Source of the DNA: Bacillus sp. MUM 116
GTDB taxonomy: Bacteria; Bacillota; Bacilli; Bacillales; Cytobacillaceae
Direction: 5' to 3'
Length of the DNA stretch: 64,000 nucleotides
NCBI RefSeq assembly: GCF_001866655.1
Contig: NZ_MLYR01000002.1
Location: 19,558 to 83,557 of the forward strand
Position numbers and translations under genes: made by a program
Part shown: positions 16,302-25,311 of the stretch, one piece after another
Layout of the letters: every line of letters begins with the position of its first letter
Numbering within the stretch: position 1 is the stretch's first letter
The notes under the pieces: generated by a model
The model's database searches: none
Seen by the model: only the letters and a program-made list of their open reading frames with translations
What the model was told of the DNA's origin: nothing

Positions 16302-16639
16302 TCATTTTACAAGGTGCAATGCCGTTGTTTCTGTTCGTGTTACTCGAACGGAAACAACTCTCTCACCCATCACGGATTCGTTCGAAAACCTTTTTCAGTA
16401 AGAACATTCGTTTGTGCGATTGCTGTTTTATTTACAAAGATTATGATTGGTGGTTTATCTGGGAAAATAGGCAAATCAAAACCAATTGTTATCTTATCAC
16501 CTTCACTTGAAATTTCTATCTTTTCAATTCGTACGTTTTTCAAAGAAGGTACATTCGAGTATATCGTTGAGATAAATTTATCCTTACTAAAATGTTCATT
16601 CCACATATTTTTCAGCCCCAATATTTGCTTTAAATACAT
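16302..16639 (-). pseudogene. Imm50-like immunity protein, frameshifted
   Basis: The first 89 codons (16639-16370) read MYLKQILGLKNMWNEHFSKD, then FISTIYSNVPSLKNVRIEKI, then EGDKITIGFDLPIFPDKPPI. The last part is close to the FDLP.FPDKPP mark of Imm50-type immunity proteins. The frame stops at TGA (FRTNP), but the overlapping ATG continues in another frame as MGERVVSVRVTRTETTALHL to 16302, as expected for the missing end. No toxin gene is visible nearby. Family assignment is by memory of the motif. Confidence 0.5.
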
Positions 16640-17057
16640 ATTTCTTTTCTCTATTTTATCATTTCTTCTTAAAGTAACCTGCCCAGATAGTTTAAGTACA
16701 ATATTTCACAATCTTTCTTGTGGAAAAAGAAAAAAAGCGAACTTCTTCTTGAAGTATCGCACGGCCTCATATCGTTTCCTATTCCCTTACTTCATAAAGT
16801 GTTGTTTTCCCATCCTTAGTTGTAAAACTCAATAGAAAATTCACCTACTTTCCATTGTGCAGTATGCCTAATTACTAATGTAAATTTTTAGTATTGTTAA
16901 ACAATGACGAGGAAAATATTACATTTTATGATAAATTTATCAAATTATAATAGAAGCGCTTAAGTTAGTATTGTAAAAAAATAAAGAGGTATCTAAAGAA
17001 ACTTAGTGTTTAAAAAAGGAATTGGAAAAATAAAGTGATTTATTAGGAGGTAATTGT
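16640..17057. repeat. Short-form repeat (16666-16716) and promoter region of the permease
   Basis: AAGTAACCTGCCCAGATAGTTTAAG joins TTTCACAATC directly. Beyond it the DNA is AT-rich and leads into the permease gene. GAAGCGCTTAAG near 16953 resembles part of a catabolite-response element but does not match it fully. No gene is seen. Confidence 0.5.
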
Positions 17058-18365
17058 ATGATCACTAACAATGCTGATCAAAAGTTATTGGATCCAGAAT
17101 TTGAAACCACCGCTGTACCAAAGGAATATCGAAAATCTTTAGCCTCCGTATCGGCAGTTTGGTTTGGTTTTCCAATGGTTTTGACAAGCGCCGTTATAGG
17201 TGGGGTTATCACAGCCTTATTGGGATTCAAAGTAGGGGTCAGCGCGATACTAGTTGGTAACATGCTATTATGTCTGGTTGTTGGTGCACTAAGTTATCTG
17301 GCTGGTAATACTGGTGAGAATTTTGCCATGACTGCTCAAAAGACTTTTGGACGATACGGATATATGACCGTATCGGGATTACTTTCCACCGTCGTAGTTG
17401 GATGGTTTGCTCTCATGGTAGGTCTTACTGGTGATACGATGGCTCGATCATTCGGTGCACCTTTGTTATGGATGACCTTGCTAGGCGGTGTACTCTATGT
17501 TGCTGCAACTTTTATTGGAATTAAAGCATTATCCATTTTAGGATGGATCGCAGCCCCTTTATATATCGTTTTAGCAATAATATCCATCGTCATCTCGTTA
17601 AAAACTGGTACTAAAGACATCATAAATTACCATCCAAGCTCGGGCGCTGGTGTCATGTCATTTGGGGTAGCAGTTACGATGGTGTTTGCTACATTTGCTG
17701 ATTCTGGTACGATGACCGCCGATTTTACTCGTTGGTCACGAAATGGGCGTGAAGGATTGTTAGCTGCAATTACTGCTTTTCCATTCGGAAAGTTCTTGGC
17801 TGAAGTTGTTGGTGCAATTATTGTTGCGACCGGAATCATCCAAAACCCTGCAACGAATGGCGGTGATTTTATGCCGCTATTATCAGAACACGGCTCGCTG
17901 CTTTCAATATTGGCTATAGTATTTGTATTTATAAATCTTGGAGTTGGATGTACACACTGTTTGTACAATGGTGCAGTTGGTTGGTCACATATGACTGGGA
18001 GAAAAATGCGGCCACTAACCATTTTACTGGGAATAATCGGTATAATTGCGGCTGTTTCAGGAATCTGGAATGCCTTTCAAAGTTGGTTAGAACTTCTAGG
18101 TTTAATTGTCCCACCAATTGCAACAATAATAATTGTTGATCAACTTATTCTACATAGAAATCAATTGGCTGATTCAGCAACATGGAAACCACTAGCTTTT
18201 GTTGCTTGGGCATTAGCTGCAGCAGTTGCATTACTAGTTAATTTCTATGCTCCTTATCTTTCAGTTGCTGTTTCTGGTATAGTTTCCTCAGCCATTTTCT
18301 ATTATTTAGGAAGTCTGTTCCTTAAGTCATCTTCTATTGAAAAATCTAAACAGAATACACTATAG
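17058..18365 (+). CDS. NCS1 nucleobase permease, cytosine permease type (CodB-like)
   Basis: A 435-residue membrane transporter with twelve predicted helices. The start VPKEYRKSLASVSAVWFGFP and the segments GNTGENFAMTAQKTFG and MVFATFADSGTMTADFTRWS are those of CodB-type NCS1 carriers, which take up cytosine with a cation. GGAGGTAATTGT precedes the ATG. No cytosine deaminase gene is nearby, so the substrate could be another base. Monocistronic. Confidence 0.88.
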   Translation: MITNNADQKLLDPEFETTAVPKEYRKSLASVSAVWFGFPMVLTSAVIGGVITALLGFKVGVSAILVGNMLLCLVVGALSYLAGNTGENFAMTAQKTFGRYGYMTVSGLLSTVVVGWFALMVGLTGDTMARSFGAPLLWMTLLGGVLYVAATFIGIKALSILGWIAAPLYIVLAIISIVISLKTGTKDIINYHPSSGAGVMSFGVAVTMVFATFADSGTMTADFTRWSRNGREGLLAAITAFPFGKFLAEVVGAIIVATGIIQNPATNGGDFMPLLSEHGSLLSILAIVFVFINLGVGCTHCLYNGAVGWSHMTGRKMRPLTILLGIIGIIAAVSGIWNAFQSWLELLGLIVPPIATIIIVDQLILHRNQLADSATWKPLAFVAWALAAAVALLVNFYAPYLSVAVSGIVSSAIFYYLGSLFLKSSSIEKSKQNTL

Positions 18366-18998
18366 GAATGTAACCCTTTTAATAGCGAAAAATTTAATAG
18401 TAAAACCAGTTCTTCATAGCCTTGAACCACGTCTTCAAGAAATTCAAGCTGAAGAACCACAGTACAATCAACAATAAAATTATTTGTAAATGGTTCTATA
18501 CATTAACGGGAAGAATAAAGTAAAAGACCCCTTTTTACCAACTACTCATCTACATGAGTAGTTTTTTTTATACATCAAGCCTTACTAATCTTATTCCTAT
18601 ACATTAAACACCCCCTTATAAAGAACAGTTGTTCTATTTAAAATGTTTAATTGCCTAAATACATTTTCACAAAATGTGAATAAAATATCTTGTAATAAAA
18701 ACTCAGTCCGTTTTCCTTAACCATCCTAAAAAGGATGGTTTTGTGCTGTAAAATATGAGTTAAATATTTCAAACTTGTCACTTTCATTTATAAAAAAGCA
18801 GAAATTAAAGACATTAGTGCTCCAAATCAAAAGCAAAATTAGATAGAAAAATTATTGAAGTATTTAGTTATTGAGTGGAACAAGAAAAGGACTGCCGAAA
18901 CAGCCCTTTTTGTTGTGAAACTAAAGCACCCTATAGTTTAAGTGCCTTATTTCACAATCTTTTACCCTTATAAAAAAAGTTACCTTTCCTTTGTCCTT
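18366..18998. terminator. Gene-free stretch with two hairpins and a repeat
   Basis: AACTACTCAT-CTAC-ATGAGTAGTT followed by a T run (18540-18569) is a strong terminator for the permease. AACCATCC-TAAAAA-GGATGGTT lies at about 18719-18741. A long-form composite repeat with GGACTGCCGAAACAGCCC and CACCCTATAGTTTAAG occupies 18868-18962. A short frame at 18390-18475 (VKPVLHSLEPRLQEIQAEEP) may be the tail of a lost gene. Confidence 0.65.
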
Positions 18999-19484
18999 TT
19001 AGGAATGTCTCTCACTATAACTATGTTTTCGACCAATTTTAATTATAATATTCCGAATGATAAATCCAACTCCTAACCCAGGAATAAGAGACATCATTGG
19101 AAGCCAAATAGGACCGAAAAATAGGCCAAAAATTTTATTTGGTGAGTACATAAGACCTATAGTGACAAAATAGGCTCCAAAAGCAAATGGGACAAACGAT
19201 AACCGAGGTTTTTCTCCTTCCGCAAATTTATAGGCATCATACATTGCAAACATATAAACACAAGGATAAAACATAAGCCATTGGTGATTAACTACTCTAG
19301 AAGCCTCTGTAATCTTCCCAAGAAAACTCAACATAATAGCTTGGTTAAATAAACTGTTAACATTAATGGTGAATTCTAAAAAGATAAACAAAATTCCTTT
19401 TATAAGGTGACCATTTAACAGTTGTCCAAAACCTGGAAAAGCAACGCTCCAAAGTATTGCTTCCAACTTAGTTGTCTTTTTCAT
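18999..19484 (-). CDS. Membrane protein with N-terminal TM2-like segment
   Basis: A 161-residue protein. The start KLEAILWSVAFPGFGQLLNG then HLIKGILFIFLE is the amphipathic-turn-plus-helix motif found in TM2-like and related small membrane proteins (PG.GQ.). About five helices follow. A second copy lacking its N-terminus lies at 35109-35489. The stop of the gene at 19526 is 42 bases upstream, so the two are likely an operon. Function unknown. Confidence 0.65.
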   Translation of the reverse strand: MKKTTKLEAILWSVAFPGFGQLLNGHLIKGILFIFLEFTINVNSLFNQAIMLSFLGKITEASRVVNHQWLMFYPCVYMFAMYDAYKFAEGEKPRLSFVPFAFGAYFVTIGLMYSPNKIFGLFFGPIWLPMMSLIPGLGVGFIIRNIIIKIGRKHSYSERHS

Positions 19485-19525
19485 TAAATATCAGCCTTTA
19501 ATATCGGTATATATGATGCTTTACC

Positions 19526-20011
19526 TTACAATTTTGATTCGGAACCGTTTGTTTCCCTTATCGATTTTTCCACAAATTTCTGAAACCCATAAATAATAAT
19601 TGCTAAAGAAATACAAAACACATACCACATCGTATGACTTAATTTTTTTAATTTAAATACTCCTACTCTTTCCCATATTTCAGCAAAAGGATAAGCACAA
19701 ATAACATCCAAAACTGCATTTGTAATAAAATATTTGAGGAAATTCCCGTATGTCAGTTTAAATATCCAAAGTGTGGCTACAAAAAAAGGACCCAATATAT
19801 ATGTAAAATCAACAAGACCAGGAGATAAAGGATTTTTATTTTCCCACCATTTTCTCTTATTAGCAATGACACTAAACATACTTATGAATAAATTAGTAAA
19901 GCTTGCTACAGGCAAAAACCTGAAAAATGATTTTTTCCCAAGAAAAGGTACAGTTAGCCATGGAATGATTAGCATTCCTATGGCGAATGCCATTTTCTTA
20001 TTATTAAACAT
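19526..20011 (-). CDS. Membrane protein, unknown function
   Basis: A 161-residue protein with about four to five helices, starting FNNKKMAFAIGMLIIPWLTV, and a charged loop (ANKRKWWENKNPLSPG). AAAGGAGCAAGCAT precedes the ATG. It is the first gene of a two-gene minus-strand unit with the TM2-like protein. No family recognised. Confidence 0.6.
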   Translation of the reverse strand: MFNNKKMAFAIGMLIIPWLTVPFLGKKSFFRFLPVASFTNLFISMFSVIANKRKWWENKNPLSPGLVDFTYILGPFFVATLWIFKLTYGNFLKYFITNAVLDVICAYPFAEIWERVGVFKLKKLSHTMWYVFCISLAIIIYGFQKFVEKSIRETNGSESKL

Positions 20012-20128
20012 ATGCTTGCTCCTTTAACCATATTTTAATTTTATATTTATTGTTCAATATTAAGCTCTTATATATAGAAACAAAATATAAAAAAGTGAAA
20101 ACCTAACTTGTCGATTAACTCTTTAACT

Positions 20129-20752
20129 TTATAGATTCCCTTTCTTCACCCATTCAGCAACTGTAACTGTGCGTTTTGCTTGGTGCTTTACAGCGGCATG
20201 AACAGCAGAAAAATCCTCAACAATTTTTCCATTCTGGTCAACAGTCACACTTGTCCCATATGGGTTTCCTCCTGCTCCGAAAATAACTGGATCAGTATAT
20301 CCTGGAGTGGCAACAATAACTCCCCAATGGTGCATCGTTGTATATAATGACAAAATGGTTGCCTCTTGACCACCGTGAGGGTTTTGAGCAGAAGTCATAG
20401 CACTTACTACTTTATTTATGAGTTTTCCATTAAACCACAGTCCACCAGTTGTATCTAAGAATTGCTTCATCTGAGACGGCATATTTCCGAATCTTGTTGG
20501 CACGCTAAAAATAATTGCGTCTGCCCATTCTAAATCTTCTAGTGAAACAGTTGGAACACATACTGCAACTTCCTCTGAGTAGTGCTTCCATGCTGGATTT
20601 GATTCAATAACTTCTTGTGGAGCTAATTCGGGAACTTTTAAGATCTTAACGTCAGCTCCAGCTTCTCTTGCCCCTTCGGATGCCCACTGTGTTAATTGAT
20701 AATTTGTACCTGTTGAACTATAAAAAACGATTGCAAGATTTACATTTGTCAT
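20129..20752 (-). CDS. wrbA: NAD(P)H:quinone oxidoreductase, WrbA type
   Basis: A 207-residue flavodoxin-fold enzyme that reduces quinones by two electrons using FMN. FMN contacts are seen in IVFYSSTGTNYQL, PTRFGNMPSQMKQFLDTTGG and TSAQNPHGGQEATILSLYTT. The ATG at MTNVNLA lies ten bases after AAAGGAG; the longer TTG start sits on top of that site and is unlikely. A second full copy is at 22769-23380 (about 80 percent alike) and a C-terminal scrap at 21775-21812. Confidence 0.93.
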   Translation of the reverse strand: MTNVNLAIVFYSSTGTNYQLTQWASEGAREAGADVKILKVPELAPQEVIESNPAWKHYSEEVAVCVPTVSLEDLEWADAIIFSVPTRFGNMPSQMKQFLDTTGGLWFNGKLINKVVSAMTSAQNPHGGQEATILSLYTTMHHWGVIVATPGYTDPVIFGAGGNPYGTSVTVDQNGKIVEDFSAVHAAVKHQAKRTVTVAEWVKKGNL

Positions 20753-20874
20753 TGAAGCCAATCTCCTTTACGTTTTATTAAAATAAGAATCCACATTGAT
20801 AATGTTGCCCTTCCAATAATTTTAAATCCCTCTTTATACTTCTTTTTTATAGGTTTCTATTGTTATTTATAAAC

Positions 20875-21501
20875 TTAAAAAACAATGGGTTGTGTTGTGT
20901 TAATTGGATATAAATTACCGTTTAAGGCAAATGAAATTTGCCCCGTTTCCTCTGAAACAACAAGTGCAAGTGCATCACTTTGTTCAGATATTCCGAGAGC
21001 TGCACGGTGACGGGTTCCAAGTTTCTTTCCTTCAAATACTTTATTAGTTAAAGGAAGAACATTGGCTGCTGAAACCACCACATTTCCACGGATTAAAACA
21101 GCTCCATCATGGAGAGGGTTTCCAGGGTAAAAAATCGATTCTAATAATTTAGGTGTTACCATTGCTCCAATTGTTGTTCCTTTTTGAATAATAGTTTCAA
21201 TAGATTTAGCACGTTCAACTACGATTAGTGCACCATGTTTTAATTTTGAAAGGAGCTGCACAGTTGTTGACAGATCCTTATATACATCAGTAAAAGAGGA
21301 TAAATAACATTCTAAATAATAAGAGGCGGCCGTAGATTCAATTGAATTTAGCTGGTTTTTAGCATCCTCTAGACTACCTAATACACAATAATTTTCACTT
21401 CCTAGAACGTTTAGGTTAGATTGGAGTATATGTATTAGATGTTTAATGCCATTTTCTAAATTCTCTTTCAAAGGTGAAAAATCACATTTAGTGTTCTCCA
21501 A
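20875..21501 (-). CDS. cdaS: Diadenylate cyclase CdaS (sporulation type)
   Basis: A 208-residue enzyme that makes the second messenger c-di-AMP from two ATP. The DAC domain motifs are clear: NPLHDGAVLIRGN (DGA) and KKLGTRHRAALGISEQSDAL (RHR). The first 60-70 residues form two helices, the autoinhibitory part that distinguishes CdaS (YojJ) from membrane CdaA and from DisA. In Bacillus this cyclase is expressed in the forespore and aids germination. The start is TTG with GGAGGGACCATC in front. Monocistronic. Confidence 0.92.
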   Translation of the reverse strand: MENTKCDFSPLKENLENGIKHLIHILQSNLNVLGSENYCVLGSLEDAKNQLNSIESTAASYYLECYLSSFTDVYKDLSTTVQLLSKLKHGALIVVERAKSIETIIQKGTTIGAMVTPKLLESIFYPGNPLHDGAVLIRGNVVVSAANVLPLTNKVFEGKKLGTRHRAALGISEQSDALALVVSEETGQISFALNGNLYPINTTQPIVF

Positions 21502-21709
21502 GATGGTCCCTCCAGATCGTTTTATTATCAGTAACTTTTGAATGATTAATTCCCAATGAGCCCCCTCTAAAAAGATTCTGATTTAATTAATATAAGAATG
21601 GTATGTTGTTTAAAGTGTTCCCTTCTTTTGTTTAACGGATGACTAGTCGCGTGGCTATTTTTGAAATTAAAAATTACAACTTCTTATCTCTCATATAATC
21701 GAAAAAAAC

Positions 21710-21741
21710 AAAAGCTAATCGTGAAGTTACGATTAGCCTTT
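21710..21741 (-). terminator. Hairpin downstream of the wrbA scrap
   Basis: AAGCTAATCGT pairs with ACGATTAGC around GAAGTT. It follows the minus-strand wrbA remnant and precedes the cdaS promoter. The remaining 21502-21913 stretch shows no gene. Confidence 0.65.
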
Positions 21742-21774
21742 AAACGAATAGTTTATTAATTTTCTTTCTTAATT

Positions 21775-21812
21775 CACTCTGCAACTGTTACTGTACGCTT
21801 TGCTTGGCAGGT
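21775..21812 (-). pseudogene. C-terminal scrap of a third wrbA copy
   Basis: The minus strand reads QAKRTVTVAE then a stop. The same residues end the two intact WrbA proteins on either side (QAKRTVTVAEWVKK). The match starts and ends abruptly, as expected after unequal recombination between the flanking copies. Confidence 0.75.
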
Positions 21813-21913
21813 ATCAATACCATTTGTAACAACAAGCCACTCATCGTGTCTTTATGCATATATTACTTCATGAATAATTTTCTTATCCCCATGGATATTG
21901 GAGGGAAATTCAC

Positions 21914-22663
21914 ATGAACCCTGTAGTTTATAGGTGCCCAATTTGTAGAAACCATTTTTACGGTATTCCTACTGATGTTTCTGGAACGTCAAGGATAACA
22001 ACGACAGAGCCCCGTTCTCAGTATTTACTTACCCCGACTGACCATACTCTGATGTTAATTGACCATCAGCCGCAAATGACATTTTCAGTGCAATCACATG
22101 ATATTGCACATTTGCGAAATAACATCGCTGGATTGTCAAAAACCGCAAAATTATTTAGTATCCCTATTATAATGACAACAATAACGGCAGCAACTTTTAG
22201 CGGTAAAATTTTATCCGAAATCCAATCAGTCTTTCCTGACCGAAGACCAATTGATCGAACAGTGATTAACGCTTGGGAAGATCCAAGAGTAGTTAGGCAA
22301 ATCCACGAATATGGAAAACGTAAAATAGTCATGGCGGGTCTTTGGACAGAGGTGTGTTTGCTTGAACCTGTACTGAGTGCTATCGCCGACGGATATGAAG
22401 TGTTTTTTATCACTGATGCTTCTGGTGGAGTAAATAAAGAATCACATGACATGGCCGTAATACGTATGACACAGGCTGGAGCACACCCAATCACCTGGTT
22501 ACAATATTTGTTAGAATTACAGCGTGATTTTGCTATTAAAGAGACTTACAATGGGACACTCGATATTATAAAACAACACGGGGGTGCTTACGGACTGGGA
22601 ATAATTTATGCGAATGAGATGTTCGGGATTCAGTACGGAAGAAAAGGAAGTAATGGAAAATAA
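21914..22663 (+). CDS. Isochorismatase-like cysteine hydrolase (YcaC type) with N-terminal zinc-ribbon-like segment
   Basis: A 249-residue protein. Residues 45 onward match YcaC-like hydrolases: TLMLIDHQPQMTFSVQS with the catalytic Asp, and VMAGLWTEVCLLEPVLSAIADGYEVFFITDASGG with the catalytic Cys. The first 30 residues (YRCPICRNHFYG) add a CPxC pair not usual in this family; they may be a rubredoxin-like half-ribbon or a fused leader. The physiological substrate of YcaC is unknown. GGAGGG precedes the ATG. Flanked by wrbA genes on the other strand. Confidence 0.85.
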   Translation: MNPVVYRCPICRNHFYGIPTDVSGTSRITTTEPRSQYLLTPTDHTLMLIDHQPQMTFSVQSHDIAHLRNNIAGLSKTAKLFSIPIIMTTITAATFSGKILSEIQSVFPDRRPIDRTVINAWEDPRVVRQIHEYGKRKIVMAGLWTEVCLLEPVLSAIADGYEVFFITDASGGVNKESHDMAVIRMTQAGAHPITWLQYLLELQRDFAIKETYNGTLDIIKQHGGAYGLGIIYANEMFGIQYGRKGSNGK

Positions 22664-22689
22664 TATATGAAGTATAGTAAACAAACAAG

Positions 22690-22743
22690 AAAAAGTACCC
22701 CTTAGTAGACTTTTTTAAAATCTACACTATGGGGTACTTTTTT
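22690..22743. terminator. Bidirectional terminator between YcaC-like and wrbA
   Basis: AAAAAGTACCCC-TAGTAGA pairs with TCTACACTA-GGGGTACTTTTTT, ending both converging genes. Confidence 0.88.
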
Positions 22744-22768
22744 CCGTATTACTTTTTTCTAATAAAAT

Positions 22769-23380
22769 TTATTGATTTGCTTTCTTAACCCACTCTGCAA
22801 CTGTAACAGTACGCTTTGCTTGATGTTTTACGGCTGCTTGAACATCTTCAATCATTTTTCCGTCTTGACCAACAGTAACGCTTGTTCCATATGGGTTACC
22901 ACCAGCTCCAAATGTAACTGGGTCAGTATAACCAGGTGCTGCAACGATTGCACCCCAATGATACATAGTTGTATAAAGTGATAATATAGTTGCCTCTTGA
23001 CCACCATGAGGGTTCTGAGCAGAAGTCATTGCACTTACAACCTTATTTACTAGCTTCCCATTAAACCAAAGACCACCAGTAGTATCTAAGAATTGCTTCA
23101 TCTGAGAAGGCATATTACCAAAACGAGTTGGTACGCTGAAAATAATGGCATCTGCCCATTCTAAATCTTCTAATTTAACCTCTGGTACATCCTTAGTAGC
23201 TTCAACATGTGATTTCCAAACAGGATTTCCTTCGATTGCTGATTGTGGAGCTAGTTCAGGAACTTTTAAGACCTTTACTTCAGCACCAGCTTCTTTTGCT
23301 CCTTCTTCAGCCCATTTTGATAGTTGATAGTTTGTTCCACCCATGCTGTAATAGATTACTGCTAATTTTACATTTGTCAT
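22769..23380 (-). CDS. wrbA: NAD(P)H:quinone oxidoreductase, WrbA type (second copy)
   Basis: A 203-residue paralogue of the 20129 gene with the same FMN motifs (YYSMGGTNYQL, PTRFGNMPSQ, NPHGGQEAT). I start at MTNVKLAV because AAGGAGA lies eight bases upstream. The frame stays open to MGILSKLFGDSSDKETEK (23434), which has only a weak site but could give a longer form. It heads towards the quinone-stress block and fits that role, though no MhqR box is visible in front of it. Confidence 0.92.
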   Translation of the reverse strand: MTNVKLAVIYYSMGGTNYQLSKWAEEGAKEAGAEVKVLKVPELAPQSAIEGNPVWKSHVEATKDVPEVKLEDLEWADAIIFSVPTRFGNMPSQMKQFLDTTGGLWFNGKLVNKVVSAMTSAQNPHGGQEATILSLYTTMYHWGAIVAAPGYTDPVTFGAGGNPYGTSVTVGQDGKMIEDVQAAVKHQAKRTVTVAEWVKKANQ

Positions 23381-23480
23381 TTTTTCTGTCTCCTTATCAG
23401 ATGAATCTCCAAATAGTTTAGATAAAATACCCATTTGTTTTACACCAACCATATTATTTCTTTTTTCACAATTTATATCC

Positions 23481-24188
23481 CTAATCTTCGAACTGTTTTT
23501 CCATTTCTATAATTAAGATGTGTGACGTTTCAACCGCCTTAATTGAAATATTTTCTTCAATAATTTCCATACCATCTCGATCGTTTAACTCAACATCATT
23601 TATTACTGAAGTCCCTTCAATTTGAACTAGATAAGCTTGTCTTCCTTCTTTTACTGGGAACTCAATGTTTTTTCCTTGTTCCAATTCCAAGGAATATATA
23701 TTCGCATCTTGATTAATTTTGATTGGGGCATTTCCGTTTATATCTGAAACCATATGGAGCCAATTATTTTTTCTGTCTTCCCAGTTGAATCTAAAATCTC
23801 CGTAGTTTGGATCAAGTCCATTTTTTACAGGGAGGACCCATATCTGCAAAAATCTAAGTGTATCTTCCCCTAAGTTATACTCACTATGAAGTACACCTGT
23901 ACCTGCACTCATGTATTGAACTTGACCACGAGTTACAGTGTTATTATTCCCCATGCTATCACCATGTGTTAATTCCCCATTGACAACGTACGATATTATC
24001 TCCATATCCCTATGAGGATGTACACCAAATCCTTTTTTTGCTTCAACCAAATCATCGTTGATTACCCGTAAAACGCCGAAATGGATATTGTCTGGATTAA
24101 AATAATCTGCAAACGAAAAATGAAATTTACTTTTTAACCATCCAATATCACTTGAACCCATTTTGCCACTTTCGATTTTTTTTAGCAT
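23481..24188 (-). CDS. Pirin-family bicupin
   Basis: A 235-residue protein of the YhhW/pirin type. The metal site is seen in FGVHPHRDMEIISYVVNGEL and the later GVLHSEYN (His, His, His, Glu). Such enzymes cleave quercetin-like flavonols or act as redox sensors. The start MLKKIESGKMGSSDIGWLKS is typical. CTTAGGAGAG precedes the ATG. It lies among quinone- and catechol-detoxifying genes, so a role in phenolic stress is a fair inference. Confidence 0.9.
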   Translation of the reverse strand: MLKKIESGKMGSSDIGWLKSKFHFSFADYFNPDNIHFGVLRVINDDLVEAKKGFGVHPHRDMEIISYVVNGELTHGDSMGNNNTVTRGQVQYMSAGTGVLHSEYNLGEDTLRFLQIWVLPVKNGLDPNYGDFRFNWEDRKNNWLHMVSDINGNAPIKINQDANIYSLELEQGKNIEFPVKEGRQAYLVQIEGTSVINDVELNDRDGMEIIEENISIKAVETSHILIIEMEKQFED

Positions 24189-24240
24189 AAAATTTCTCTC
24201 CTAAGTTCATTTTCAATATCCCAATTGATGACAATGTGCT

Positions 24241-24375
24241 CTAATTACTCCATTGTTTAATTACTTGCTCTTCGGCTAAGTGCATAATTTTTTCACAAGT
24301 CATTCCTTTATTAGCAAGGACATTTGTTTGATAATTTTTACCTTTATAATTAACTGTAACCAATACCTCAAACAT
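24241..24375 (-). CDS. 44-residue stress-response peptide, BA3454-like
   Basis: The peptide reads MFEVLVTVNYKGKNYQTNVL then ANKGMTCEKIMHLAEEQVIK and QWSN, with AAAAGGAG before the ATG. The V.V.Y.GK.Y.TNV.A..G....KI..LA..QV.KQW pattern is that of the small BA3454-type stress proteins of the B. cereus group, as I recall it. It is part of the minus-strand quinone-stress block. Its function is not known. Confidence 0.75.
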   Translation of the reverse strand: MFEVLVTVNYKGKNYQTNVLANKGMTCEKIMHLAEEQVIKQWSN

Positions 24376-24408
24376 TTTTAATTTCTCCTTTTAAAAATAA
24401 TTGTTAAC

Positions 24409-24684
24409 CTATTTAGTTGGATATACCGTTTTATGGTCAGCCAGTATCACTAATTGTTTTTCATTAGGTTGATAATTCACTTGTGCATCAGTAGAGTAAT
24501 ACCAGGTCTTTTCCGTTTCATTTACCTGAAATACATTTAACTCATGCTTAAAATTCAAAATCTTTGAAGATGTTTCTTCATCAACTGACAGGCTAATCTC
24601 CCAACGTTCACCTTTATTTACAATCGTATAAAGTTCAGGTTGGCAAAGTAGGCGGCTCCCGATAGAATGACGAATCAATAGCAT
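24409..24684 (-). CDS. Small hypothetical protein of the mhq block
   Basis: A 91-residue protein starting MLLIRHSIGSRLLCQPELYT. GGGGGTC lies upstream of the ATG, and the gene begins 18 bases after mhqD, so they form one transcript. It looks beta-rich with no membrane helix or motif I know. Co-transcription with a carboxylesterase and dioxygenases suggests an accessory role in phenolic stress. Confidence 0.6.
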   Translation of the reverse strand: MLLIRHSIGSRLLCQPELYTIVNKGERWEISLSVDEETSSKILNFKHELNVFQVNETEKTWYYSTDAQVNYQPNEKQLVILADHKTVYPTK

Positions 24685-24702
24685 ATAGAAATGACCCCCA
24701 TG

Positions 24703-25311
24703 TTACTTATTAAGTTCTTTATACCACTTTGCAGCTGCTTCAACTTCTTCCATGGTTAATTGATGACCTCTATTCTCCCAATGAAGTTCAACTTTAGCAT
24801 TAACATTTTTTAATAAAGATTCTAATTCAGCAGATTCCATTGGCGAGCAAATTGGATCATTTGTTCCAGCTGCAATAAACACATTCTTACCAGATAAATC
24901 AGGAAGATCAATTCCTTTTCTTGGCACCATTGGGTGATGAAGAATAGCACCCTTTATAGCATTTTGATAGTGGAACAATAAACTTGCAGCTATATTGGCC
25001 CCATTTGAGTATCCAATGGCGATAATATTATTTCTGTCAAATCCATACTTTTCTGCTGCTTCGTCAAGAAACTCATTTAATTCTTTTGTTCTGAAAATAA
25101 GGTCTTCAATATCAAATACTCCTTCAGCCAATCTTCGGAAGAATCTAGGCATTCCATTTTCTAAAACATTCCCACGAACGCTTAAGACAGAAGCCTCCTC
25201 ATCAATTCTTCCCGCAAGAGGTAACAGGTCTAATTCATTGCCACCAGTACCATGAAGCAATAAAAATGTTGGTTTTTTTGGATCTTGACCCTTATTGAAT
25301 ATATGTTTCAT
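24703..25311 (-). CDS. mhqD: Carboxylesterase/hydrolase MhqD
   Basis: A 202-residue alpha/beta hydrolase. The nucleophile elbow is GYSNGANIAASLL, with oxyanion region LLLHGTGGNELDLLPL, the acid in AGTNDPICSP and the base in ENRGHQL. It matches B. subtilis MhqD (YodD), which is induced by 2-methylhydroquinone and catechol. Its ATG overlaps the stop of the dioxygenase gene before it (TAATG), the same mhqE-mhqD order as in B. subtilis. Confidence 0.9.
   Translation of the reverse strand: MKHIFNKGQDPKKPTFLLLHGTGGNELDLLPLAGRIDEEASVLSVRGNVLENGMPRFFRRLAEGVFDIEDLIFRTKELNEFLDEAAEKYGFDRNNIIAIGYSNGANIAASLLFHYQNAIKGAILHHPMVPRKGIDLPDLSGKNVFIAAGTNDPICSPMESAELESLLKNVNAKVELHWENRGHQLTMEEVEAAAKWYKELNK

Noticed and set aside
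16314..16835. 173-residue plus-strand frame
   Set aside because: It is the antisense of the Imm50-like gene and runs into a dispersed repeat; composition is not protein-like.
16940..16965. Catabolite-response element before the permease
   Set aside because: GAAGCGCTTAAG matches only part of the consensus and lies in AT-rich DNA where chance hits are common.
17627..18022. 131-residue minus-strand frame inside the permease
   Set aside because: It is antisense to a clear NCS1 permease with full-length motifs.
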